64,000 bases of DNA from Holothuria scabra. Taxonomy: Eukaryota; Echinodermata; Holothuroidea; Aspidochirotida; Holothuriidae. Location of the stretch: positions 2,728,001 through 2,792,000 of the forward strand of contig CM074179.1 of NCBI GenBank assembly GCA_037179385.1, given 5' to 3'. The position numbers and the translations under genes were made by a program. The notes below the pieces were generated by a model. That model saw nothing but the letters and a program-made list of their open reading frames with translations. It had not been told where the DNA came from and made no database searches. Below are positions 12,331 to 24,922 of this stretch, one piece after another; within the stretch, counting starts at the first letter, position 1, and the number at the start of each line of letters is the position of its first letter.

Positions 12331-12932
12331 CATGTGAGATAATGGGGCAATCGTATAACGAAGGCTTAGGTAGGTGATCCTGCGTAGTATCCAGAAACAA
12401 AAAAAAAACAAAAAAAAACAAAAAAAAAAAAAACGGATGGAGAGTTCCAATCGATTTAATGATGATTTATTCGTTGATTAAGTTCCAAAAAATGATAATC
12501 AGTTTTAATCATTCTGCCGGCAAAAAAAAGATTAATTATCTACAGCTAAGTTACTCAAGTGCTCCTCGTTTGAAGTCTGATGCACGAGTGTCCTGCTTGC
12601 AGGCTTGCAGGCTTGGTCTTGGTAACCTCGTGCGAGCTCCGAATACCTGTAGTCCCCTGATTGTTCAAAAGTTATGACGCATGTAAATAAGTTTAATGAT
12701 ATAAATGACCAATGAGGAGGCGGCAAAGGAGGAAATTGGCCACACCTCGAAAATATGGGTTACAGCGTGCACGTGGAGCTACGGCAATGTGATATGTCAC
12801 GTCCACTGGTATCACGTGACAGGAAACAGGAAGGGCCCTGGGAATGTAGAACAAAGGGAATTGCGAGTTGCTCGTAAAAAACAAGATGGCGTCTGCTAAA
12901 GGTCATGGAGAGTGCACCGTACTACATAACAG
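12331..12932 (+). mobile_element. LTR-like dispersed repeat, copy B
   Basis: Nearly collinear with copy A: TGTGAGATAATGGGGC start, A-rich tract with C interruptions at about 12,399-12,433, inverted CCAAT-like segment, TATAA-like stretch, CACGTGACAGG, and ACTACATAACA end. A small internal duplication (CAGGCTTG twice near 12,600) distinguishes it. It ends just after GATGGCGTCTGC and GGTCATGGAGAG, which all three copies share. Confidence 0.5.
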
Positions 12933-12934
12933 TA

Positions 12935-14810
12935 GTGAAAGTGAGAACAATAACCTAACGGGCCGTCTATGGCTAAAATTGTCCCACTGAACTGAAGTCT
13001 TTCCCGTGCAGTTGATAAGCATGACATACTGGCAGAAAAATTATTATGGGTATCTATATTTAAAATCCATCAACAGTGGCAGCACCAGTTGGCACCCTGG
13101 GTACTGCAGTCAGAACCTTTGCCCCTGGTTGTCCCCATCCCACTCAGCTCCCAAAGTACAGTAGCCCAAGCAGGGACCGTGGAGAGTGGGTGAGGGGCTG
13201 GGGTTTTAGAGCCAAATTGTTCTGTCCATGGCAGTTTGGGCCACCTTTGGTGATAAGCGCCTCCCCACTTCCAATTTCGCTCAACGGCCCCTGCTAACTC
13301 TTTTTTTTTTAGGTAAAATAATTCACAAATAATCATACAAACAGGTTAAGCCATTGTACAGTTTTTAAAGTAAAACTCTGTTTGCCATATTGTTTTGACT
13401 TCCGGTCATTGAAACTTTTCACTGACGGCGGACAATGCAAGCTTAACTGAACGGTAGCTATTTCTATGCTACCCACTGGCGCATGGTCTACTAGTCTCAG
13501 ACCAAAACTGCTACACTCCTTGTGCAGTCATCATACTAAGGCTTTGGATTTAGTTGCTTGCAAACGCTGTTCCTGCCCTTGGAATCGTACCTGTTATCAG
13601 CAACACTCACTCAGTCACTGGTTATTGCTTACTTTTTTACCAGGACAGATTCCACATTAGGCCTATCGATAAAATTTCACTTCAATTGTTTTCACCAGTA
13701 ACACTTTCACATGTACGTATATGGTGACAGGAGCGGTAGATTAATACATTAACAATTTTTAAAATCGTTGCATTGGATGATGGATTTTGAACCAGAATAT
13801 ACATGAGGCTTAAAATTTGGCCCAGCAATGGGCCTACCTAAAACTTCAGATTTTCTGGAGGGCTTCGCCCCTGAATCCCAACAAGGGTCCTTAGACGGGC
13901 CCCGTACCTCCGGCTACCCGCATATACACGTTTAACACTTGCTTTGCTTGTTTCTTGTGCTCTGCATTTCCACACTTTTGAAATCTTTGTGCCGCCACTG
14001 TCCATAAAAGATGAATGTTGCAATGCGATGGTTAACTAGAACGTTAAAATAATCTGTCCCGGTAATTTCAAGCTGGAGGACAGCTTGAGAGACATACGTC
14101 TTTTAAATCCAATGCAACCAAGTGCATGGATTTGTTTTCAATATTGGGGATAACCACATTTTTCAAAAAATTACTGTGTGGAAATCAGTGGGCGAATTTT
14201 TAAATATTGGGGGAAATGTCCGCCTCCCCGGGGATCACCGCCCATGCATTCAAACCCAAGAACAAGTCCCTACATCAGAGGAAGCTTTTGCTACGTATCA
14301 TTGAATTGCAAACTGCATGGGACGGTCTAAGAGTGACTGATTTTTGTAACTCACTTTTAGTACCCATTTTGACCGTTTTAAGAAAAAGAGTGAAAATTTG
14401 GTTATCATTCTGGGTTTCTGGGCTACGTCCACGGTCCTCGATGCCATGAAGACCCTTATGGTTAGAACTTTTAACAACTCAATAGTACCTTAGCTCTGTT
14501 AAATACCCCACTGCAAAATGTTAACCTTTCTTGCGATCATGCAAATTGAAAATTCGCCATTTCAAAGAGGTGTCACAGTTTCCAAGCTTTTGCTATATTT
14601 CTCCCCGCTCTCTGGCGAAAAAAACCGCTCGATGAAACTATAAAAGTACTCCCGAGCTACGCCCACTGTATGAAAATTCTTAACCGACCAACCTCACGGC
14701 CCTTAGACCAGTTTTTAGACTGTACAGTGTTGCGCGGTATGCATGGCCTAGCCGTCGCCTAGGACTGTATATGTTCGTTATATTGTCTAACCTTGCTTAA
14801 ACACATACTG
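12935..14810. other. non-coding stretch, no gene recognised
   Basis: Overlapping open frames on both strands at 13.07-13.34 kb share a GC-richer block with CAGTGGCAGCACC at its left side, which could be a decayed MITE. No splice-supported exon or domain was recognised. Confidence 0.35.
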
Positions 14811-14815
14811 TAACC

Positions 14816-15072
14816 AGTCTTGTAGTGTGAGTACGGGACCATGAGTACGAGTACGTGTACGGGTACCAGGTCGTGAGTACGGGTACGGGTACGAGGTCAT
14901 GAGTACGGGAATGGTACGGGTACTAGGTCATGAGTACGGGTATGGGTACGAGTCCCCCCCCCCCCCAAAAAAAAATAATAATCATGAGTATTGGTACGGG
15001 TACGGGTACCAGGCTATGAATACGGGTACGGGTACCAGGTCATGAGCACGAGTACGGGAACGAGTACGCGGG
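14816..15072 (+). repeat. GTACGGGTACC-rich tandem array
   Basis: About ten degenerate units of the form GAGTACGGGTACGGGTACC followed by AGGTCAT. A C run at 14,954 and an A/AATAAT stretch interrupt it. The left edge CAGTCTTGTAGTGTGAGTAC resembles the CAGTGTTGTA terminus of the hAT MITE at 33,277. The array may therefore be the subterminal repeat of a hAT element; a second end was not identified. Isolated units recur near 15,285 and at 26,390-26,437. Confidence 0.6.
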
Positions 15073-15099
15073 TACGCTCAAGTGATCGTTAATGTGTTT

Positions 15100-17655
15100 T
15101 GAGTAAGCTAGAGTATGAAATTCATCAGCATGAATAGGACATAGTTTGTAACTGGTCTTGGCATTCATGCCATTGCAGACCTCCTGTATGGGCAGTATCG
15201 GGCCAGTCCATAGCTTATACACAAGTAGGACCTCTATGAGACAAGGTGCATGGGGTTACCACAGTGTGGGTATATGGATACCAGGTCATGAGGTACGTAA
15301 TTACTGGTAAGCATGCACAACTTCATGGAAAATTTGATGAAATTCAGGCCTTTCTGGCTAACTATGTAAACCAGAAAGACTTATTCTGGCCTCAAATCAG
15401 GCCACATTACAGTGCTACCAACTAAGTATTTAAAGATTGTATGTTCTTTGTTACAACAATGTGAACTCAGCATCACATTGCGGAAAGACATGTTTGTAAG
15501 TGGTAACGTTATAGTGCAAATCTAGGCTAAAGTGACATTTGAGTTTTTCTAGAATCTAGAATCTATGACAGTCACATGGCATATACCCTATGAGCACAGT
15601 GAAATTTAAGATAAGTGAGAGGCAGAAATCTGAAAAGGATGATTTCTTAGAGTGAGAGATGCACGGTGATGAATATAGCTACTTCTTTTAGTGCAAGCAT
15701 CAATTCTGAGAGACGAAGTTAATGTCTCCAGTAGGCTATACAGGATTACGGCCAATACTCTGACTGGAGAAATAGATCCATGAATGGGCTTCATGGGAGT
15801 TTTGGGGTGAAGGAAATTAATTCAGGGTGGGGGTTAGCAAATGCATGGCATAATTAAACTTCACATCGGATCTTAGACGTAACATAGGCCTACCTCACCT
15901 GGTACTGCACAATGGATGGGGGAGGGCTCTTAGTTAATCGACTAAAATTTTTCCAAAGTTCAGATTTGTGTTAATTTATGTTTATATAGGTCTACAGTGG
16001 GTTACTAGCCCCCCCTCCACACAGTTAGACATGTAGCCATGTACTAGTGGGGGGGGGGGGGTCCACTAATGTCCTCCAAAAATTTTCTAACAAATGGTCT
16101 TGCACTACTCATTATATGCATTCAAGTATAAGAAGGATTCCATAACTTAAATGTACCATCACAACTAAAGCTTCAAGACTGATTCTGTTTAAGTCAAAAG
16201 ACTCTCACACCATTTTTATCTGGGTCCTTGAAAGTGTTGGTAGCAATATAATTTTTTAAGGCTAGTGCTTCCCCTCCAAATTCATTAGTCTAGCTTTAGC
16301 CAGCATATTGTTACTCAATGTTAACGATCTTCTCCCTCCATGAAGAAAAAATGTCCCACCATCCTCCTTCAAATGGTTCAAGTTCAGTGTGCCACAGCCG
16401 CCACTGCCACGGGGCAGGAAATGGATTAAATTCCCCCCTAGCCAAGGTAAACAGAGTATCATGGAAGGTGGTATACTCACCAAGTGCCCCTTAAAGTATG
16501 TGCCATCAGTGTTAGTCCCAATACACAAGTCCCTATATACCAGAGTTCTAGCTATGCCATGCACTGTCACTTTTCATACCTTTTTCACTTATTTATATTA
16601 CATGATCGACAGGATTGACGGAAATGGGCCTCGGACGTTCTGAGAGACAGAAAATTAAAAGTGACTAGTAAAAATTAAATAATCACAAGTCACTGGCAGG
16701 CCTAAGGTTACACTTGTGAGCGAAAATTCAGGTGCAATGCAAAGACATTATGTCTGTAAGTGGACTGGAATGTACAGTATATAAGGCTTGGTTAGACTGT
16801 ATTGTTATGGCTTTGTGTGTTCTGTGTAATGCAGCTTAATAATTATGAATTGTTGGTAAGCATGAGACTTCACTATCATTTAGATTTACTATCACAATTG
16901 ACCTAGAGCTGATTCTATTAAGGTCAAATATTCTTATATGTGTGGCCTGCAGCACGCTGATGAAAAATAATGTTACCGCACTACAGCACAATGCCAACAG
17001 TTTCTTTCTTTCAACAAAATCAGTCATATTTGCTGGGTCTTTATGTTACACAAATCTCCAATTTGAATTACTGGAAGATTAAAAAAGAACAAGCAATCCC
17101 GCACAGGTAGGTCTACAGTACCTTGAACCTATAGTCCATTCACTGGTATAGTATGGTCATTGATTATTAACACACCTTTAGCAATGCAAATAGTTAATAT
17201 GGTGTTTGCTTCACATTCTTGCAGTACAATATTAGTGAATCTTCAAAAACTTCCCATTTAAATCATAAAGTAATTATGGGCTTTAAGGGAAGTAATACTT
17301 TCTTTTGTGTTCATCCTGTTTAATTTTTTGCAACTTCTATTGTAAAAAGAGCACTGTGTATACTGCAGGTGCAAGTTGCATCTAAGTCAGATGTGCAAAT
17401 AAAGTGTTTTCAACAGCATATGCAGCAGGTCAATGATAAAATTATAACTCTACACAGCAATTTTACTGATAAGTCATGTACGTACTGTACTGTAATGTAC
17501 TGTACTGTACATCCTTAGACAAGGTAGCTTGAATTTAATAACATGCAGGTTTTGTACTATGTGTAAAGAGGGTCATGGAATTACAACTAGGTGAATTGTA
17601 TAGACCCTGTGTGGAAATTTTAACATCACAAAGCTTTTTAACCAACAAAGAAAGA
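15100..17655. other. non-coding stretch, no gene recognised
   Basis: AT-rich. Contains a G run at about 16,050 and short GTACTGTACTGTAC words near 17,480-17,510. The open frames on both strands at 16.3-16.6 kb are mutual shadows with no recognisable domain. Confidence 0.4.
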
Positions 17656-17659
17656 TGTA

Positions 17660-17804
17660 TCCATTGTATATATTCACCTTGGAAGAAATAAACAAAGGTT
17701 GTGTCTGAACGAGGATGAATTTTAAACAGTTGTGGGAGGGACCTAAGTAAGTAGGTAAGGAGAATTAAAAAGTTGTGTTTGGGGTGAGAAGATTAGGCCT
17801 TTAA
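17660..17804 (+). mobile_element. TTAA-type MITE family, partial copy
   Basis: Shares GAGGATGAATTT, GTTGTGGGAGGG, GGAGAATT and TTTGGGGTGAGAAGATTAGG with the copy at 24.6-24.9 kb and ends at GGCCTTTAA (TTAA at 17,801-17,804). The left end is not recognisable, so the copy is probably 5' truncated. Confidence 0.45.
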
Positions 17805-17814
17805 TAAGTGACAC

Positions 17815-19530
17815 CCAACAGAGCTCTCACTACCTTCCCATCAAGCTGCAATTGCACTTTGTAGGGGTGAACAAGTAAATTAATGAATTTGTGGGGTGGA
17901 AGTTGTTCAACCAAATGTCAACACAGTTAATGAAAGAGGCCATAAATTCTTGATGTTGTATTTGTTGTGCTGGCTACGCAATTACACAGGCATCTTCCCT
18001 CATCAATGTGTACTATATTAAGTGCAGGTGTCAGATTTCTTCCCTGCCCTAGTTCACATATTTACCCCTCAAGCAGTCCTAGCACAATCACTGATAGGCA
18101 CTGTATGCCATACTTTCTCTGACTACGGTTACAAGTACTGTAAATATGAGTCTCAGCTAGAGGTGAGTGTGCACCATGCACTCCTCTCACCTCTTGTTCC
18201 ATGTAGAGGCCCTTCCCCTCCCCCAAAAAGTCCTCACCAAAAAAAATTTATGCTCATGAGCTCTTACTGTCTGCCAGGATCAGACTCAAATTCTGGCAGA
18301 CTCTGAGACTCCGACATACTTTGGACTAGTAGGTCTTCTGTGCTGGACTTGACGCAGACCGGGACTATTCTGGACTAGGATTTGGGAAGCATAAGTGGGT
18401 GCATATCCAACCATGCCAGGCTAACAAGTAGTTAAGTGTATGGAACACTGTTGTCAATCAGAACCTACAGTATGCAATACAAGCTTAAATTTAACCAGGC
18501 CCCCATCATGTTTCACTTTTAATTTTAGTTAAACTCATATTCTCATTATCAGAAGAATCAATGTATGTACTGTGTTCCCCTCACTTTTTGGGTCCCAGGA
18601 TGACTAAAAAATTCATGCCCCAAGAAGAGGCTTTAAATACCGGTGCCCAAAATAATAAATTCCCCCCAGGTCTGAACAATTTACCCAGAGCAGATTCCCA
18701 ATAAACACCAACCATGCACCCCCTCCTTATAGTGCATTTAACCCCATGGACACTACTCCCAGACAAGGGGCAGGTAGCGTTATAGTAAATAAAATAGGAA
18801 CTCGCATGGGGGAAGATACAGGAATAATAAACATAGGATTGAGATTGAAAATTGCATACATGTGTAGTGATTATGTGTTTAGAGGCTTTGGTAGTTTCGG
18901 GTAAGAAGCCAAAGCCAGGCTACCGCCAGTTTTTTTCTTTTTTCTAAAAGTCCCCACGACTCTCTGGCGAAGAGCCAAGGGGCGAAAACCAAACGATTAC
19001 TCCCGGAGGAGTTCTGCTCCCTTAAGGAGCTTAACGTCCCAAATGGACAAGTACGCCCTCCAAAGGGCAAACACTGAGTGGTCCTGCTCTAGACTGGCTG
19101 AATAGCACAGAAGCCACAACCTGGATGCAGTTTAACGTCATGCCCAGGCTACCGCCAGTTGTACTCGTACTCGTGTTACCTTGCGAAATTAATTTGAGTA
19201 CTCACGTGCGTTGATGGATATGGTGAGCTAGCGACGTACCAAACCAACATTTTTATATCCAAAGTATTTTCTTGTTTTGGATCCCATCGCCGTAATCCTT
19301 GTATATAATCACCTTTAGGAAGACTATCCAGTTTTAACAGCCTTAATTTTAGTTCAGGACAGTCCAGTTATAAGCTGTTTTGTGACCGATTAGTTTTGTT
19401 TACTCAACTTGTTTATTCTGTGTGTGGCCAGTACTCCAGATTAGTGTACTGTGTAGCGTAGGTAGTACTGTGTAGGATCGGGTAGCTTGAGCTTGTGATC
19501 GATCACTACGCGATGGCGTGCAAATCCTTA
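17815..19530. other. non-coding stretch, no gene recognised
   Basis: No exon supported. Two copies of the word CAGGCTACCGCCAGTT occur at about 18,915 and 19,145, possibly ends of a small repeat. The related word GGCGAATTACCGCC recurs near 25.87-26.0 kb. Confidence 0.35.
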
Positions 19531-19538
19531 CAGCGCCA

Positions 19539-19633
19539 GAGCCATATATTTGGAGAGTTTGGCCAATGCGGGACCGATTCTGATTGGTCAATGCCGACAC
19601 ACCTCCACATGGCGCCATTTTAGGTCCTAGAAA
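19539..19633 (+). repeat. left arm of a long-range inverted repeat
   Basis: GAGCCATATATTTGGAGAG leads to TTTGGCCAA, and after a variable stretch comes GGCGCCATTTTAGGTCCTAG. The same blocks occur in reverse complement at 25,741-25,822. The pair could be two independent MITE copies or the two ends of one 6.3-kb element. Confidence 0.6.
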
Positions 19634-20706
19634 AGCAGTCATCGGCGAACAACGTACAAACGGAGTAATTGTTACAGCAGAAACAGAAAAAAGGCTTTAT
19701 TACTCAAAATACGTCGATTTGGTGGAGGAGGTTTTAGTATCACCTGTGGAAACTCGCGTGTATTATGTGTACTAGAATTTTTTGTGAAAGAAATGTAGCA
19801 GAAGCTTGTTTTCTGGTGCAAAAAGGACAATAAAATAAATTTACTACCTGGAAGGCACCAGTGCTATGTTAGGTTACATAGTACTTGACACATAGCTAAC
19901 ACACTAGGCCTTAACATTAGGCTCAGGCGATTTGCTTGTTTTGCCCATCGCTTGCGTTTTGATCGGTTTTGGGGATGAAATGTAACCTGGACTCGGTGTA
20001 AGGTTTATGTCCCACCTGCGAAAGTTATCGTGCTTGAATTATGATCTCTTAGGCAATGTGCCTTATGCTTTTTATTTAGTAAAAGTGACATGAACTCTTT
20101 AGCCCTTCTAGCCTAACTAAACTAGCCTAGGCCTAGCGTACTAACGTTACTCGTTAGGCCTACCAACGTTAGTAATAGTATTACTGTCTGAGTTAGGCTA
20201 GGCCTAGACCAATATATTGGTTGTAAGTCTGACTCTGAACCCCAATTTAACGTAAACGTTACTTACTAGTGTAGTCTCGTCAGTGTTATTGTTTTGTCAT
20301 GTCCATCAGTAAGGGCTATTCAGCATAGGAGTAGACCAACGCTGGGCTAAAGTAGCAAGGAGTAACTTGGGCCTAACCTTAGGCCTAAGTGTTTTCCAGA
20401 ATTTATCTTGGCATCTGTTTGGTATTGTTGTGCAGTTTACATTTGGCCAGCAGTTAAACATAAAGTGATCATGCATGGGACTAACCAAGTCCTATCTTAA
20501 ACAGCTCTCTTCTTCTCATGTTGATGGTAACATAAACAAATTTAATTTAAGTAACACAGTAGCTACAGATATCACATGGAGCCATCAGTCAGATTGAACA
20601 CTGCCCAATCCCTTGTGGTCACTGCACAATAACAGAGCTGGCAGTCCCTTAAAGAATCAGGCCTAGGCTATTATGAATCCTAGCTGTCACAAATGCTAAA
20701 AGGCTA

Positions 20707-20888
20707 GACCTTATGCCAGTTAGCTGTAATATTGCACTCTGCGAAGGATTATTCCAACACAGTTCCAAATCAGCATTGTGAACATTGGCCTTCTCCATGG
20801 TGAGGATTCACTTCTGTGGTCCCATACATGGAATAATCCTTCCCAGGTTGCAGTTTTGAAGTGCCCTCTATATAATTGGCATAAGGTC
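20707..20888. mobile_element. 182-bp inverted-repeat MITE
   Basis: The left end GACCTTATGCCA and the right end TGGCATAAGGTC are perfect inverted repeats. A second inverted block, GAAGGATTATTCCA against TGGAATAATCCTTC, lies about 35-45 bp inside. The flanks show no convincing target duplication. No coding capacity. Confidence 0.6.
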
Positions 20889-20889
20889 T

Positions 20890-22500
20890 GTGGTAATAAG
20901 TAGAAGTACTGTAGGGCCCATGCAAAATGAAAGTTGTCACTAGGCTAAGCCTACTTATCTTGCCTGACCTACCTATGCAAGATGAAAAAGTATTAATGGT
21001 TCACCTCTTGACCTGGGCTTAAGTTCGAAAACTGCCTAAAAAGAGTATTACAGATATAATTTGTGATGGGGTCTTGAACCTGATACATTTTGTGATCATA
21101 CTAGAGTAGGCCTATTCACCTCAGATTAAGTAACTACTGTAAGTCTAGCCAAATTTGAAGGACTAAGCAGGGAAAGTCAGGAGGGGCTAAGCCACCCCTG
21201 TACAACTAGTGTAGGCCTACCTCTGGTAACATGACATGACATACATATAGGTAAGTTTCATCTTACTGTAAAAGCTGAAAGTAACTTGATCTTCACTGAA
21301 GGAGCATTCCAGTTCCAGAAAACATCCCTTTCTCAAATCTTGATGTGAAATGGCTTGAAATTGCTGAAGACTGAACCAGAGTTTTGATCAAGTACAGGCA
21401 GAGTGTTAGTGACTATTCACAATCTGCACTCACTTGTACATGATTTAAACACATGGTACAGAAACATCACAACATGAGCTGACTCAACCACCAAGATGCA
21501 CCAGAACAGAGAAAACACCATGTTAACTCAGCAGTTAAGTTACAAGTCCTCATATTCAGTGTTAAAATTGATATTTTCGACATGAATGGATAGTAAGAAT
21601 TGCTTTTAACAGAAAGTCTTACTCAGAAATTGTCCTCTTTTTGGTGTACTGATGAGTTGTAAAAACCTCAATTTCACGCATCTATTTTCCATTTTATGAC
21701 GAATATTGTCTTAATTGAAGGGTTTTTGCCTTATCCATCATTTTTATATTTTGAATTGTACAAATAATATGCATTACAAATTCGTTCCAATTTTTAATGC
21801 TTAGATAAACAGATTTGGGCAAAAATTGCATTTTGTCACTATGTCAAAATTGCCAAATTTTCACATTTGTGCCAATTTGCCATTCATTAGTATGCCAGAA
21901 AGGGGACAAATTATACAATTAGATTTTAATGACAAATTGAAGATGATCCGTCATTTCAAACTGTAATCAATTATGGTGTAGAAAGTCAATTTTGCTTGTA
22001 ATGTTACTCTGAAGGAAATTCACCATATTCCTCCGTCCCACCTTACAATACTGTGACACGCTACTTAAGTGGTTATAGATGAGTTACAGTATCTTGAACA
22101 CGAATATGCACCAAAAGGGTTGTCTTCATTAATTGCCATATATCTTGTATTTCATGCATGTCAAATCCTCATGACTAAAATTTTAACACTTCTTTGAGGA
22201 AAACCATAAAAGGATTACTCTGCTGATTGTTTCACACTGATTTCAACAAAATTTTTGCCTCTTCCTTCCTGGTTAAAGAATCCAACTTGTGACAGTCATC
22301 TCATGCACAATGAAATTTCAGTAAAATAGTTACTGGATTGAAAATGACATCCAGTGCAAATCATGAAGTACTTGTGTTACATTGTGTCCTTAGTGGCTTA
22401 TATAGAATACAGCATGTCCTAGACTGTGATGGGGCTTCAAATTATGAGTGAAAGCAGCAATATAAACCATCTCCAAATTTCAAATGAAAGGTTCTTTCTT
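20890..22500. other. non-coding stretch, possible downstream flank of a minus-strand gene
   Basis: AT-rich, no exon supported. It lies 3' of the putative minus-strand terminal exon at 22.5-22.8 kb. Confidence 0.35.
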
Positions 22501-22519
22501 AAAATTTGACAACAATGTC

Positions 22520-22804
22520 AAAATAAAAATTTATTACAATACAAAACAGTCTGAATTCTGATTGACTGGAAGCAGTAGTTCACTATTCCTCCAGACATAG
22601 TGAAAGGTTAACATCATCTTGCAAAGTTCAGTCTTTGTCAAACCTGGGAAATATTGGTGAATTTGGTGGAACAGCCATGATGGACACAATAAATTTTTGA
22701 TAGCCACATCACTCATGGAAGACTCCTTTTCTTCCATAGAGACCATGGATTCCATGTAAAAAACAGTCTACAACATTTCATTCCTCATTCAAATTCTTCA
22801 TAAT
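22520..22804 (-). CDS. putative terminal exon, unidentified minus-strand gene
   Basis: Read on the minus strand, a strong pyrimidine tract ending TTTATTTTCAG precedes an exon that starts at 22,804. Its first two bases finish a codon begun in the previous exon. It then reads Tyr-Glu-Glu-Phe-Glu and a TGA stop at 22,787-22,785, an acidic C-terminus. The rest would be 3' UTR, with AATAAA at 22,535-22,530. A 73-codon ORF lies in this UTR and I do not treat it as coding. I do not recognise the protein. The call depends on the splice signal, poly(A) signal and phase match with 23,426-23,494. Confidence 0.4.
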
Positions 22805-23425
22805 CTGAAAATAAAGAAAACACAAAAAGTGAAAAGTCAAATTGGGTCTGTAAGCAGTGTTGTTGTAAGGCTTTAGCTTGGGTAGTCAAAAAGTCTCTTG
22901 ACAAGCAGTTCATATTATGTGGTTATTACAAATCCTCACAACCACCTTAATACCGTAGAAGGGGAGGGGTGGACCCCATTGCTTTTCATTAACATCATCA
23001 TGAGAGATTTTTGGCTTTGAAAAGCATTCAAGTTGAGGCAATAAAATTTTTCTCCTGAGCATGACTTTTTTATGTAAAAATTTTGTCTCTGACATTCATT
23101 CCAATGGTTTTGGAATGAATGCCTAACAACACACTACATCACTCTGACCACTCCCCAAACATTCCTTGCCCACAGTATTTGAGACTACATGGACTGACTT
23201 GCCAAGAACACTTTGACTCATATGTACAGAAGTACTGCACATGCTAGACTGGCCCAGAAGGAAAACACTAAAATTGACTTGTGGTAACAAAAATCATTAA
23301 ATTTAAAACTACTAAAAATATAACCTAAAATGTGCCAGGCAATGAATGACTTCAGAAGACAGTGATGAGATTCAAGATACTAACCTAAATTCTAAATCCA
23401 AGAGTTGTCCAAGAAAATCTTTTAC

Positions 23426-23494
23426 CAGTTGAAATTGAACCAACTAACTTGAGAGGAACATCAGTCAAGACCTGGTTCCTTGAAGTTCCATAAT
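23426..23494 (-). CDS. putative penultimate exon of the same minus-strand gene
   Basis: On the minus strand, an acceptor (TTTACACTACAG) precedes 69 nt that code YGTSRNQVLTDVPLKLVGSI then Ser-Thr, and a G|GTAAAAG donor follows. It begins with two bases and ends with one, so joining to the terminal exon gives Asp then YEEFE and stop, in frame. The sequence looks like protein and is open only in this frame. Upstream exons were not found, and the family is not recognised. Confidence 0.4.
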
Positions 23495-24593
23495 CTGTAG
23501 TGTAAAGAACGGAAGTGGTGTAGGAAAAGGGCTGTATGTAAAATGCCACGCGGATTCCATGAGGCCACTGTATGGGTAATTATACAATAGTCAAAAATGA
23601 CATGCAGTACACAATTCACATCCTATTTTGATGTACCATGTCTTCAGGCCTTGAGTTTTACATTCTCCTGGTGTGCTACAAAATATCGCAGTATCACACT
23701 CCTCAGAAAATTAAGGAGGGTGGTAGGTGAGCTGTTAAATGATTAAACTTTAGTGGACTTCTATGAGCTCCTTCTTTCAGCTACAGGGTAGTTATGCAAA
23801 AAAATCACACTCCTGGCAGTGACTGGAGGTGAGTGATGGTGTTCGATCACACTCCCACACGTCGAAATTCAAGGCCTGTATTTTGCATTTTTACAATTGG
23901 GTCACAACTTACTTTGATTTTGAAAACTTAATCTCACACAAATACATATCTTTTCAGTCAAATAAGAAATAAAATAGATCACAGTACTTACTGTATGAGT
24001 ATAAAGTTAAAGTGGTTATCAAAAAAGTTCAAGCAATGCCATATTTACAATTTTTTCTATTGAATTACAAATACGTAGCACCAGTGTCTCAAACAGACTC
24101 TACTGTACATGTGCACTAAGCACAGCCCCTACAGCATTGGTGACTTAATTTGCTCTGCCTAATGTAATTCTCATTTTGGCCCTAGTAGCTTTGCCTCAAA
24201 TGCCACTACACTAGCAGTTTACTCAACATACTGAAGTACCCCACTCCGTGAAAAGTACACTACAATGCAGTTATCTGAAGTATTACTGAGGGCTGCACAT
24301 ACATTGCTTGGTTGTCACATGAAACTAAAACTGTAAAAGCTGACACATCCGTCTTACTTTGGAAGCCTGTTTACACAAAATGTACAATTGGACCCAAGAC
24401 ACATGCAGGATACAAGAATTCTGCCAATTTGTAAAGTGACAAATTATACTGACCGGTGTTACTTTAGCCATCCCCTTAAAGATAAAAAATTAGCACAATT
24501 TATACCAAGGTGAATTTTATGCAAAAGAATCTTTTGATATCTCCGGTATGAGTTGACCTTTCTTGGTAGATTTTCTACTCTTTGGTATGGCCC

Positions 24594-24922
24594 TTAAAGG
24601 GCCGAAACTTTCACCCCAAACTACATGAATTTTGGTACAGGGTTACCGAAATTATTAACTGGCTCAGCTCTTTGATTGGCAGCTAATTCAAACAATGCAG
24701 AGTACCAAAGCTTATATTACACAGCATGAATGGTAGGCCTACTGAGAGTGTTTTGATTATATCAATTGAGTTTTTCTATACTCATCTCACCTTGAAGCAA
24801 TAAACTGATATTGTATCTGGATGAGGATGAATTTCAGACAATTGTGGGAGGGGCTTCAGGAAGAAGTTTAGGAGAATTGGTAATTTGGTACACTGTTTGG
24901 GGTGAGAGAACTAAGCCTTTAA
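24594..24922. mobile_element. TTAA-flanked MITE (Kolobok/T2-like), complete copy
   Basis: Bounded by TTAA at both edges (24,594-24,597 and 24,919-24,922). Inside, TTAAAGGGCCGAAACTTT then CACCCCAAAC at the left is mirrored by GTTTGGGGTGAGAG then CCTTTAA at the right. A TTAA duplication with AGG/AGGC tips is typical of Kolobok/T2-type elements; piggyBac shares the TTAA target, so the superfamily is an inference. No coding capacity. Confidence 0.55.

Noticed and set aside
8956..12932. LTR-like copies A and B as the two LTRs of one provirus
   Set aside because: The 2.8 kb between them shows no gag, pol or primer-binding sequence, and the copies have different local rearrangements.
16262..16643. 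overlapping ORFs of 102 and 84 codons on opposite strands
   Set aside because: Mutual shadows without domain, splice signals or protein-like periodicity.
22534..22755. 73-codon minus-strand ORF beginning MESMVSMEEK
   Set aside because: It starts downstream of the in-frame stop of the putative terminal exon and ends just before AATAAA, so it is most likely 3' UTR.
23990..24110. candidate upstream exon of the minus-strand gene ending at a GTAAGT donor
   Set aside because: The phase-compatible frame meets a stop 12 codons upstream with no acceptor in between.
24780..24850. good splice donor CTTCAAGGTGAGA on the minus strand
   Set aside because: It belongs to the TTAA-type MITE family and recurs in other copies; no exon lies upstream of it.
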